Positions 25,345-33,704 of a stretch of DNA of 64,000 nucleotides are shown piece after piece. The position numbers were made by a program, and so were the translations under genes. This DNA comes from Wenzhouxiangellaceae bacterium. Its GTDB lineage: Bacteria > Pseudomonadota > Gammaproteobacteria > Xanthomonadales > Wenzhouxiangellaceae. A model generated the notes under the pieces. The model made no database searches. It saw only the letters and a list, made by a program, of their open reading frames with translations, and was not told the DNA's origin. The stretch is from NCBI GenBank assembly GCA_028289455.1, contig JANQPN010000012.1, forward strand, positions 1 through 64,000. Direction: 5' to 3'. Each line of letters opens with the position of its first letter. The stretch's first letter is position 1.

Positions 25345-28300
25345 TTATTGATGGCTCGTCTGCAGGTCCTGATAATTCTGCGGGGGGCGACCCAGCATTC
25401 TGTCCCACATTCTGCGTATTCTACGCTTGGCATCGACACCTACCATGTACAGCGCTGGGATCATAAACAGCGTGTTGACGGTAGAGAACACAATGCCGAA
25501 GGCCAGCGAGGCAGCCATTGGGATCACAATCTGAGCCTGCAGGCTGGTTTCCAGGAATACGATCGGCGCCAGCCCCAGGAAGGTTGTCAACGAGGTCAGC
25601 AGAATGGCGCGGAAACGGCTGCGACCGGCGTTGACCACCGCGTCATATATCGGTACGCCTTTGCGTCGCGCCCTGTTGACGAAATCGACCAGAATCAGAC
25701 TGTCGTTAACCACAACACCGGTCAGCGCGATGATGCCGAACATCGACAGCATGCTGACGTCCAGGCCCAATATCAGGTGGCCCATCAATGCGCCGATTAC
25801 GCCAAACGGAACCACTGACATGATCAATATGGGCTGCAGATATGAGCGCAATGGAATCGCCATCAGTGCATAAATCAGAAACATTGCGAAAGCAAAGCCG
25901 GCGAGCAGGTCGGCAAACAGCTGCTGCTGATCTTCGGTCGCGCCATCCAGCCGCGGCTTGATGCCGGGATAGCGGGCGGTCAGGTCAGGCAGAAATTCCG
26001 ATCTGATCTCATCAGCAATTTTGCCGGGTTCCGCAACGTATTTATCAACTTCTGCTGAAATTGAAATTGAACGCTGGCGGTTAAAGCGCCTGATGACTGT
26101 CGGGCTGGAGGAAAACTCCACTTCCGCGACTGTGGCAAACGGCACTTCATCACCATTGGGCGTACGAATGCGCATATTTTCCAGATAGCCGACTGAGTCG
26201 CGCTCTGCCTGCGGATAACGCACCATGACTTTAACTTCATCTTTGCCGCGCTGAATTCGCTGTACTTCCTCACCGAAGAAAGCCTGCCGCACCTGGCGTG
26301 CCATATCATTCAGGCTTAAGCCCAGCGTTTCCGCTTCCGGTTTGATGTTGAGTTTGATTTCGCGGTTGCCGCCTTCGTAGCTGTTGCGAATATCGAACAC
26401 ACCATCATAACTGCGAATCTTCTGTGCCAGCTCGTTGGCTGCCGCCTGCAGTTGGTCCAGGTCGCTGCCGACCAGGTTGAAGGCCACTGCAGGCCCGCTG
26501 TTGGGACCGCCTGCAGATGAGAAGCTCAGGGTTCTGGCGCCGGCAATTTCGCCGATTTTCTCACGCCACCGGCGCTCAACTTCTTTGGCGGATACCAGTG
26601 CAGATTCATCTTTGGCCAGCTCCACCAGCAAGGTGCCGGCAGTATCTCTGCCTGACCAGATAAAGGTGGTGTTGACGACTGAGCCTGCCGGTACACCCAG
26701 TTCTGTACTGAGTTCTTCATCAACATCAACCAGTGCTTCACGCAGTCTGTCCAGTGCACGGTGGGTTGAGCTTGCCGGGCTGCCCTCATTCATTTCAATG
26801 TTGACCTGGATGAAATCGCCGGCCAAGTCAGGGAATACCACAACCCGTAACACGCCACCGACCAGCAGGCTGAGCGATAGAATCAATGCGGACACGAATA
26901 TCGATACTGTTAAATAGCGATTTTTAATAGCAGAACGAATCCATGGCACATAACGTTTATCAGCAAAATTCTGCAAACCTTCGGCAAAGATACGTTGCAG
27001 GCGGTACAGTGGGTTGTGCCGTTGCTTCTCAGTAGGCGGCTTGATTTTCATATGTGCCAGGTGAGCGGGCAGAATCAATTTGGATTCCACCAGTGAGAAA
27101 ACCAGCGCCAGAATGACCACCCAGCCAATCGCAGAGAAGAACTGACCGCTAATGCCGGAAACCATCAGGATTGGCATGAATGCTGCTACTGTGGTTAGCA
27201 CCCCGAAGGTGGCCGGCACAGCCACTTTCATGGTTCCCTCCACTACATTCTTGACCGAGTGACCGTCTTTTCGAATTTTCGTATAGACGCTTTCACCGAT
27301 GATAATGGCGTCATCAACCACAATGCCCAGTACCAAAATAAAGCCGAACAGACTCAGCATATTGATGCTGACTTCAGGGATGCGCATCAGCCATAAAGTA
27401 CCGAGGAATGCCACCGGCAAACCCACCATTACCCAGAATGCCAGTTTTAAACGCAGGAACAGTGCCAGCACCAGGAATACCAGTATGGCACCCTGAGTCA
27501 GGTTCTTGTTCATCATGTCCAGGCGGCCTTTCAGGTAATAGGAAATATCCGCCCAGTAATCAACATCCACGCCTGAAGGCAAAATGGTGCGTTTGTTGTC
27601 AATGTAGTTGCGTACGGTATCGGCAATGGCCAACTCGCTTTGATCGCCAACCGACAGTACTCGAATAGCAATGGCAGGTTTGCCGTTATGCAGTGTGTAT
27701 CGCTCCCGCTCTTCAAAAGCGTCATCCACATTGGCGATGTCAGATAACATCAACCGTGTACCATCCGGGTTGGTGCGTACCACAATACTCTCAAAGTCTG
27801 TACCGGTGTAAGCCTGGCCTTTGGTGCGCAGCAGGATATCGCCGGATGCGGTATCAATTGAACCGGCAGGCAAATCCAGCGAGCCGACTCTTACAGCCCG
27901 CGCCACTTCTTCCATGGTAAGCCCGTACTTGCGCAGGGTCTGTTCGCTGACCTCAATGGCGATTTCATAATCACGGTCACCGATAACTTCAGCCCGGGTT
28001 ACACCCGGCAGTTGAACCAGTTCGTTGCGTACAACTTTGGCGTATTCTTTAAGTGTTCGTTCACCGACATCGCCGAACACCGATATCCACATGACTTCCT
28101 GGGTCCACTGGCTTTTGGTAATTACCGGTTTTTCAGTTTCAACAGGGAATGTGGAGATCCCATCGACACGCAGCTTGATTTCGTCCAGAACCTCTTCGGC
28201 TGCATAACTCTGCTTCACATCGATAATGACGGTGCCATTGCCTTCACGTCCGAAAGAGGTGATTTTGTCTATGCCTTCAATATCCTGGATGGCTTCCTCA

Positions 28301-28521
28301 ACCTTGACCAGAACGCCTTCTTCCACTTCTGTGGGGCTGGCGCCGAGGTAGGGTACCCGGACGGTTACCTGGTTGGGATCGATACTGGGCTGAATTTCCT
28401 TTTTGATGGTCAATGCTGACCACAGACCACCGGCAATCAGCGAGAACATCAAAAGATTGGCTGCCACATGATTTTCGGCAAACCAGGCTATGATTGATTC
28501 GTACCAGTTATGTTTCTGCAT
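25345..28521 (-). CDS. RND-family efflux permease (AcrB-type)
   Basis: Inner-membrane proton-driven transporter of 1058 residues. The N-terminal span is followed by the first porter domain (PSIDPNQVTVRVPYLGASPT). The central membrane block contains GIVVDDAIIIGE, the conserved TM4 acidic pair. The second porter domain and the C-terminal block follow, with MSVVPFGVIGALMGHLILGL and LTGVVVNDSLILVDF. The sequence is closer to the general AcrB/MexF-like class of environmental bacteria than to CusA, since the methionine metal clusters are not seen. The adaptor gene lies 30 bases upstream in the same operon. No outer-membrane channel gene is adjacent, so a TolC-like protein from elsewhere is presumably shared. 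The substrate is unknown. Confidence 0.93.
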   Translation of the reverse strand: MQKHNWYESIIAWFAENHVAANLLMFSLIAGGLWSALTIKKEIQPSIDPNQVTVRVPYLGASPTEVEEGVLVKVEEAIQDIEGIDKITSFGREGNGTVIIDVKQSYAAEEVLDEIKLRVDGISTFPVETEKPVITKSQWTQEVMWISVFGDVGERTLKEYAKVVRNELVQLPGVTRAEVIGDRDYEIAIEVSEQTLRKYGLTMEEVARAVRVGSLDLPAGSIDTASGDILLRTKGQAYTGTDFESIVVRTNPDGTRLMLSDIANVDDAFEERERYTLHNGKPAIAIRVLSVGDQSELAIADTVRNYIDNKRTILPSGVDVDYWADISYYLKGRLDMMNKNLTQGAILVFLVLALFLRLKLAFWVMVGLPVAFLGTLWLMRIPEVSINMLSLFGFILVLGIVVDDAIIIGESVYTKIRKDGHSVKNVVEGTMKVAVPATFGVLTTVAAFMPILMVSGISGQFFSAIGWVVILALVFSLVESKLILPAHLAHMKIKPPTEKQRHNPLYRLQRIFAEGLQNFADKRYVPWIRSAIKNRYLTVSIFVSALILSLSLLVGGVLRVVVFPDLAGDFIQVNIEMNEGSPASSTHRALDRLREALVDVDEELSTELGVPAGSVVNTTFIWSGRDTAGTLLVELAKDESALVSAKEVERRWREKIGEIAGARTLSFSSAGGPNSGPAVAFNLVGSDLDQLQAAANELAQKIRSYDGVFDIRNSYEGGNREIKLNIKPEAETLGLSLNDMARQVRQAFFGEEVQRIQRGKDEVKVMVRYPQAERDSVGYLENMRIRTPNGDEVPFATVAEVEFSSSPTVIRRFNRQRSISISAEVDKYVAEPGKIADEIRSEFLPDLTARYPGIKPRLDGATEDQQQLFADLLAGFAFAMFLIYALMAIPLRSYLQPILIMSVVPFGVIGALMGHLILGLDVSMLSMFGIIALTGVVVNDSLILVDFVNRARRKGVPIYDAVVNAGRSRFRAILLTSLTTFLGLAPIVFLETSLQAQIVIPMAASLAFGIVFSTVNTLFMIPALYMVGVDAKRRIRRMWDRMLGRPPQNYQDLQTSHQ

Positions 28522-28551
28522 CTCGGCTCTCCGCTAATACGGATTATAGGT

Positions 28552-29955
28552 TTAATTTAATGAAGCAGGCGTCTGTTCAACACTGGCCTGCTGCTGAGTG
28601 GTGCTGGTGACATCAGCCTCATCTGTTTCGAAGCTCTCCTCAGCCTGGCTGATGTCGCTTCCCGTCTCGGCTGAGCCGGTATCTTCGCTGACCAGCTGAC
28701 TTAAGTCGTCAGAACTCTGCTGGCTGGCATCATCACCATAAATTCTTAGCGGGCTGCCTGGAATAGCAGCTGCAATGGCCGTAGTAATGACTCGTTCGCC
28801 GGGCTCAAGGCCTGCTCTGATATATACCGAAGCAGGTGTGGCGCGATCGATAACTACCTCTCTCACGTCGAGCTTGTTGTCTGAATCCGCAATCAAAATA
28901 GTACCGTCTTCGCGTAGGCTGGAACGGGGCAGCGCAATCACGTCATAGGCGGACACGCCTTCAATTTCGGCATTGACAAAAGTACCTACCCGCAAAGGTG
29001 TGCTGCGGCTGGTGCCCAGCAACCCATAAGGATCGTCGACTACTGCGACTGCATAGGTAACCCGGGTAGTGGCATCAACGACGCCCTCAGTGCGTACAAT
29101 TCTTGCATCCCAGGACTGCTGGCCGCGGTTGCTGGAAGAAGTCAGTGTGACCGGGGTGAACTGCTGCTGATCACCGCTGCGGATAGTTTCCGGCAGTTGC
29201 ACATAATCCAGGTCATTCTCAGTCAGCGGCAGACGCACTTCGGCTACATCAATGGCAAAAGTGGTTCCCAGAGCAGTGCCCGGTGAAACATATTGTCCCA
29301 GGTCGACCTGCCGTTCTTTAACCAGCCCAGCGTAAGGCAGGCTGATTTTGGTACGCTGCATGTCCCGCTGTGCTCTCTGCAGTGCGGCCTGCATGGCTTT
29401 GACATTGGCCTCAGCCTGGGCCAGCTGCGGTTCGCGCAGTACCAGGGTATTGGGTTGCTTGCCGCTGCCGCCGATCGGGCCATGAAGGTTTTCCCAATCC
29501 TTGCGCGCCTGCTCAACACGGGCACGCTCTTCAGCAACCTGTGCCTGAGCGCTGGCCAGGCTGGCTTCTGCACTGGTCAAGGCTGCCTGGTAGTCGCTGG
29601 GATCAATCTGCAGCAGTACTTCTCCCGCCTGGAAAAAACCACCAGCTACGAATACCGGGGATAATTCAACGATTTTGCCGGCGACCTCTGGCACTACTGT
29701 GGTTTCGGTGCGGGGTTCAACAGTGCCTTGTGATGTAATGGAATACACCAGGCTTTCCTGGCTGACTGTCACTGTATCGACCAGCTGTGCAACAGGTGGT
29801 TTTTCTTCTGCAGGTGGCGGCTGCCTCAGTGCAGCGAAAGCAAACAGTAAAAACACACTGCCAATCACTAAGAACAGCGGCAGAAACCGCTTGAAAAATG
29901 ACGGCTTGCGGTGGGAAACAGCAGGAATTCTATGATTATTGGAATTTTTGCTCAC
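28552..29955 (-). CDS. RND efflux periplasmic adaptor (membrane fusion protein)
   Basis: Adaptor of 467 residues that links the RND permease to an outer-membrane channel. A single N-terminal membrane anchor (FLPLFLVIGSVFLLFAFAAL) precedes a Pro-rich segment. Then come the lipoyl half-motif VVPEVAGKIVELSP, a long helical hairpin with ASLASAQAQVAEERARVEQA, the second lipoyl half (ISLPYAGLVKERQVDLGQYV), and beta-barrel and membrane-proximal domains. A Ser/Asp/Glu-rich tail of about 60 residues at the C-terminus is unusual and probably disordered. The GTG at 29955 is chosen because GAGG lies about seven bases upstream; ATGs further upstream are possible. It is first in the operon with the permease. 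Confidence 0.9.
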   Translation of the reverse strand: MSKNSNNHRIPAVSHRKPSFFKRFLPLFLVIGSVFLLFAFAALRQPPPAEEKPPVAQLVDTVTVSQESLVYSITSQGTVEPRTETTVVPEVAGKIVELSPVFVAGGFFQAGEVLLQIDPSDYQAALTSAEASLASAQAQVAEERARVEQARKDWENLHGPIGGSGKQPNTLVLREPQLAQAEANVKAMQAALQRAQRDMQRTKISLPYAGLVKERQVDLGQYVSPGTALGTTFAIDVAEVRLPLTENDLDYVQLPETIRSGDQQQFTPVTLTSSSNRGQQSWDARIVRTEGVVDATTRVTYAVAVVDDPYGLLGTSRSTPLRVGTFVNAEIEGVSAYDVIALPRSSLREDGTILIADSDNKLDVREVVIDRATPASVYIRAGLEPGERVITTAIAAAIPGSPLRIYGDDASQQSSDDLSQLVSEDTGSAETGSDISQAEESFETDEADVTSTTQQQASVEQTPASLN

Positions 29956-30154
29956 GATTAACCTCATTGGAAGCCGTAACCTTCGGCTTTGCAAGCGTAT
30001 TGTCTTGCTTATCCCGAGATAAAACCTGTGCCAAAAGGCATGGCTGTAAAATTAGTGGTTTTTTGCATGCAATCGACGGGCGTGTCCGGCTTACCGGAAC
30101 ACACCCGGGTTTGAATGCTTTACAATATATGACAGTTAATTACGGATAAGTGCC

Positions 30155-30940
30155 ATGCTTGAGCGCATTCAACGCGGTGCAATCATAAAAAGTGAAGCCG
30201 AAGTCGAGCAAATGGCGGTTGCCGGCCGGCTGGCAGGTGAAGTGCTGCGCATGATTGCGCCGCACGTACAGCCCGGTGTTACCACAGAAGAGTTGAACAC
30301 TATCTGCCACGATTACATTGTCAATCAGCAGCAGGCTATTCCAGCGCCACTGAATTACCGCGGGTTTCCCAAATCCATCTGTACATCGGTGAATGATGTG
30401 GTTTGCCATGGCATCCCCAGCGATAAAAAACTTAAGAAAGGCGACATCGTTAATATTGATGTGACGGTGATCAAGGACGGCTGGCACGGCGATACCAGCA
30501 AAATGTTCCAGGTTGGCGACGTTCCGGTACGTGCCGGTCGAGTCTGTGAGGTTGCCCATGCAGCGATGGTCCGGGGCATTGAAATGGTCAGGCCGGGTGT
30601 GCGTCTGGGTGATATAGGACACGCCATACAGTCATTGGTTGAAGCAGAGCACTGTTCGGTGGTGCGTGACTATTGCGGACACGGCATAGGCCGGGTTTTT
30701 CATGAGGATCCCCAGGTTCTGCATTACGGTCGTCCGGATACCGGTCTGGAATTACAAGCGGGAATGGTGTTCACCATTGAACCGATGGTGAATCTGGGCC
30801 GCAAGGAGACCCGGTTAATGTCGGATGGCTGGACGGTTAAAACCAAAGACCGCAGCCTGTCAGCCCAATGGGAGCACACCATTGCAGTTACACCCGATGG
30901 TTACCGGGTGCTGACTTGTCTGCCGGGTGACCCGCTTTAA
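30155..30940 (+). CDS. map: Type I methionine aminopeptidase
   Basis: Removes the initiator methionine from new proteins. The 261 residues have the expected five metal ligands: the two Asp in NIDVTVIKDGWHGDTSKMF, the His in GHGIGRVFHEDP, and the two Glu in MVFTIEPMVNLG and QWEHTIAVTPDG. Length and order match E. coli Map (264). It starts a map-glnD-dapD neighbourhood that is common in gammaproteobacteria, here interrupted by the met operon. It is divergent from the efflux adaptor with a 199-base gap. In many relatives map is divergent from rpsB; that is not so here. Confidence 0.97.
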   Translation: MLERIQRGAIIKSEAEVEQMAVAGRLAGEVLRMIAPHVQPGVTTEELNTICHDYIVNQQQAIPAPLNYRGFPKSICTSVNDVVCHGIPSDKKLKKGDIVNIDVTVIKDGWHGDTSKMFQVGDVPVRAGRVCEVAHAAMVRGIEMVRPGVRLGDIGHAIQSLVEAEHCSVVRDYCGHGIGRVFHEDPQVLHYGRPDTGLELQAGMVFTIEPMVNLGRKETRLMSDGWTVKTKDRSLSAQWEHTIAVTPDGYRVLTCLPGDPL

Positions 30941-31031
30941 TGCCAATATTGTGTGGCTGAGGCCTTTTCAGTCACATAGGTTCAAGTATTAGGATCCATG
31001 GCGGCGGTTAGGCCAGTTCCACCTGAAGCCG

Positions 31032-33692
31032 ATGTCGACTGATTCACTTTCAGATTTTTCTCAGCTTGTCAGCGCGCTAAAGCAGCAGTTGCAAACCGGC
31101 GAGCAGAATTTGCACGGGGCATTGCAAAACGGCACGCCAATCAATGAGCTGGTCAGCCAGCATGCCGCGCAGGTAACCGATGCTTTGTGTCACAGCTGGC
31201 AGCAACTGCTGGGAGACGTCTCCAGCTTGGCGCTGATCGCAGTAGGTGGCTTTGGGCGTGGCGAATTACACCCTCACTCTGACATTGACTTACTGGTGCT
31301 GTATGAAAACCAGCTGGATGAAAGCGCCCAGATTTATTTGGAATCGTGGATCGGGGTGTTATGGGATGCCGGGCTGGCAGTTGCCCACAGCGTACGGGAT
31401 TTAGCAATCTGTCTGCAGCAGGCGCAGACCGACGTCACTGTGGCGACCAACCTGATGGAAGCACGTTGTCTGGCGGGTAATCAGCAGTTGTTTACCAGAA
31501 TGCAACAGCAGACTGCTGCCGACCGGATCTGGCCGGCCGGCGATTTTTTTGCCGCTAAACTGGCGGAACAGCAGCAACGGCATGCCAGTTTCGATGATAC
31601 GGCGTATCGGCTGGAACCCAATATTAAAGAAGGTCCCGGAGGGCTCCGGGATATTCAAACCATTGCCTGGGTGGCGCGCCGGCATTTCGGCGATGCTGAT
31701 CTGAGTACGCTGGTGGGGCAGGGTTTTCTGCTGGAAGATGAATACCACGAACTGATCAGGGCGCGTGACTTTTTATGGCGGGTGCGCTGGATAAACCATA
31801 ATCTTACCGACCGGGCAGAAGAGCGGCTATTGTTTGCACAACAAAAACAACTGGCGGCCGAGTTGGGCTTTTCAGACCGGCAGCAGGGGACCCAGGCGGT
31901 GGAGCAGTTCATGCAGCAATATTTCCGCACGGTAACCCATGTGGAGCGGCTGAATGAAAGGCTGCTGCAGCAATACCATGAGGAATTGCTGGCAACCGGA
32001 ACCGATGTAAAAGTACTGGACAGTGAGTTTCAGCTGCGGGAAGGCTATTTGGAAGCGCGGCACCCTGATGTATTTGACGAACGGCCACTGGCCATCATGG
32101 ACTTATTTCTGCGGCTGCAGATCAGCACTGAAATCAGAGGCGTGCGTGCCGGCACCATCCGCTGGTTGCGGCAGGCACTGCAACAGCATGGAGATAAACT
32201 GGCTGAAGACAGGCTGGCGCTGTTAAGGCTGCTTGATGTTCTGCGGCAGCCGAATGGTGTATACAGTCAGCTCGCCAGAATGAATCGCTACGGCTTACTG
32301 GCCCGACTGATACCGGCATTTGCTCCGGTTACCGGTCTGATGCAGTTCGATTTGTTTCATGTCTATACCGTTGATCAGCATACGCTGTTCGTGATTCGTA
32401 ATTTACGCCGCTTTGCATACGGCAAGTATGCCGAAAAGTTCAGCCATGCAGCAGATGTGTTCCAGCGTATTGATCAACCTGAAATACTTTACCTGGCCGC
32501 ATTATTTCATGATATCGCCAAAGGCCGTGGTGGCGATCACTCTGAGCTCGGTGCACAGGATGCACGCAGCTTTTGCCGGCAGTTAAGCTTGCCGCGCAAC
32601 CAGGTTGAGCTGATCAGTTGGCTGGTACAGCAGCATTTGCTTTTGTCAAGAACTGCCCAGCGTGAAGACCTGAGTGACCCTGAGGTAATTCACCGGTTTG
32701 CCTCACAGATGCAGGATCGTGAGCATCTGGATTATTTATATCTATTGACTGTTGCGGATATCGCAGCGACCAATCCGGATTTATGGACCTCATGGAAAGA
32801 CACGCTGTTATGGGAGTTATACCAAAAAGCGGGAACTGCACTGCAGCAGGGCCTGAGCCGCCCGCTGCAGCGTGCTGAAGTGGCGCGTGAAACCCGTTCA
32901 CAGGTGTTCAGCCGTTTACTCAGGGCCAAGGTGGATGTGACCCAGCTGAGTTCGTTGTGGCGGACTTTCCCGGAACAGATTTTTCAACGTCTGGATGATC
33001 AGCAATTGCTGTGGGTGACGCAGACCCTGCTGGGTCAGACCTTGACCGGGGAACCATTGGTGAAGGCGCGGCTGCTGCCTGACGAGCAGGTCACAGAGCT
33101 TTTGGTTTGCGGTGTTTCATACGATGGCTTCTTTGCCACGGTAATCGGGCAGCTGGAGCAGATGCGCTGCAATGTATTCAGCGCCAGAATCCAAACCACG
33201 ACCAATGGAATAGCCGTGGATTTATTCCAACTGGTAGACGCCGGCGGAGGCCCGCTGCATGCCAGTGATATTGAGCGTTTGCAAAATGCATTATGCAGTC
33301 AACTGACTGAGGCAGTAGTCCCTGTTCCAACAGCTTTTTCAATTCCCAGAAGGTTACGGGAGTTTCTGAGCAATGCTGAAATTCGTTTCAGCAATTACCG
33401 GCAATCAGGCCAGCCTGCAGATCAGGGTGAAATATCCGAAGAGCAGGGTGAAGCATTTACCCGAATGGAGGTTGTTTGCACCGACCGGCCGGGATTATTG
33501 TCCAGCATTGCCAACGTGCTGCTGAAACAGAAAGTGCGGTTGCATGACGCACGTATCGCAACGTTTGGGGAGCAGGTGGAAGATGTTTTTAAGCTCTCGG
33601 ATTACGCTGATCGGCGGCTGAGCGCAGATAGCTGTGCTGCTTTGCAGGAGGCATTGCAGCACGCTTTGGATCTGCCGTTGAGCACCGGATGA
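31032..33692 (+). CDS. glnD: Bifunctional uridylyltransferase/uridylyl-removing enzyme of PII
   Basis: Sensor of glutamine that adds or removes UMP on PII proteins and so sets nitrogen regulation. The 886 residues (E. coli 890) contain the nucleotidyltransferase motif GGFGRGELHPHSDIDLLVL near residue 75 and the GlnE/GlnD linker EGPGGLRDIQTIAWVARR. An HD domain with ALFHDIAKGRGGDHSELG follows near residue 495, then two C-terminal ACT domains (starting LVCGVSYDGFFATVIGQLE and EVVCTDRPGLLSSIANVLL). All catalytic motifs are intact. It follows map by 91 bases and is convergent with the metL-like gene, 12 bases away. Confidence 0.97.
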   Translation: MSTDSLSDFSQLVSALKQQLQTGEQNLHGALQNGTPINELVSQHAAQVTDALCHSWQQLLGDVSSLALIAVGGFGRGELHPHSDIDLLVLYENQLDESAQIYLESWIGVLWDAGLAVAHSVRDLAICLQQAQTDVTVATNLMEARCLAGNQQLFTRMQQQTAADRIWPAGDFFAAKLAEQQQRHASFDDTAYRLEPNIKEGPGGLRDIQTIAWVARRHFGDADLSTLVGQGFLLEDEYHELIRARDFLWRVRWINHNLTDRAEERLLFAQQKQLAAELGFSDRQQGTQAVEQFMQQYFRTVTHVERLNERLLQQYHEELLATGTDVKVLDSEFQLREGYLEARHPDVFDERPLAIMDLFLRLQISTEIRGVRAGTIRWLRQALQQHGDKLAEDRLALLRLLDVLRQPNGVYSQLARMNRYGLLARLIPAFAPVTGLMQFDLFHVYTVDQHTLFVIRNLRRFAYGKYAEKFSHAADVFQRIDQPEILYLAALFHDIAKGRGGDHSELGAQDARSFCRQLSLPRNQVELISWLVQQHLLLSRTAQREDLSDPEVIHRFASQMQDREHLDYLYLLTVADIAATNPDLWTSWKDTLLWELYQKAGTALQQGLSRPLQRAEVARETRSQVFSRLLRAKVDVTQLSSLWRTFPEQIFQRLDDQQLLWVTQTLLGQTLTGEPLVKARLLPDEQVTELLVCGVSYDGFFATVIGQLEQMRCNVFSARIQTTTNGIAVDLFQLVDAGGGPLHASDIERLQNALCSQLTEAVVPVPTAFSIPRRLREFLSNAEIRFSNYRQSGQPADQGEISEEQGEAFTRMEVVCTDRPGLLSSIANVLLKQKVRLHDARIATFGEQVEDVFKLSDYADRRLSADSCAALQEALQHALDLPLSTG

Positions 33693-33704
33693 AATTACAG
33701 TTCT

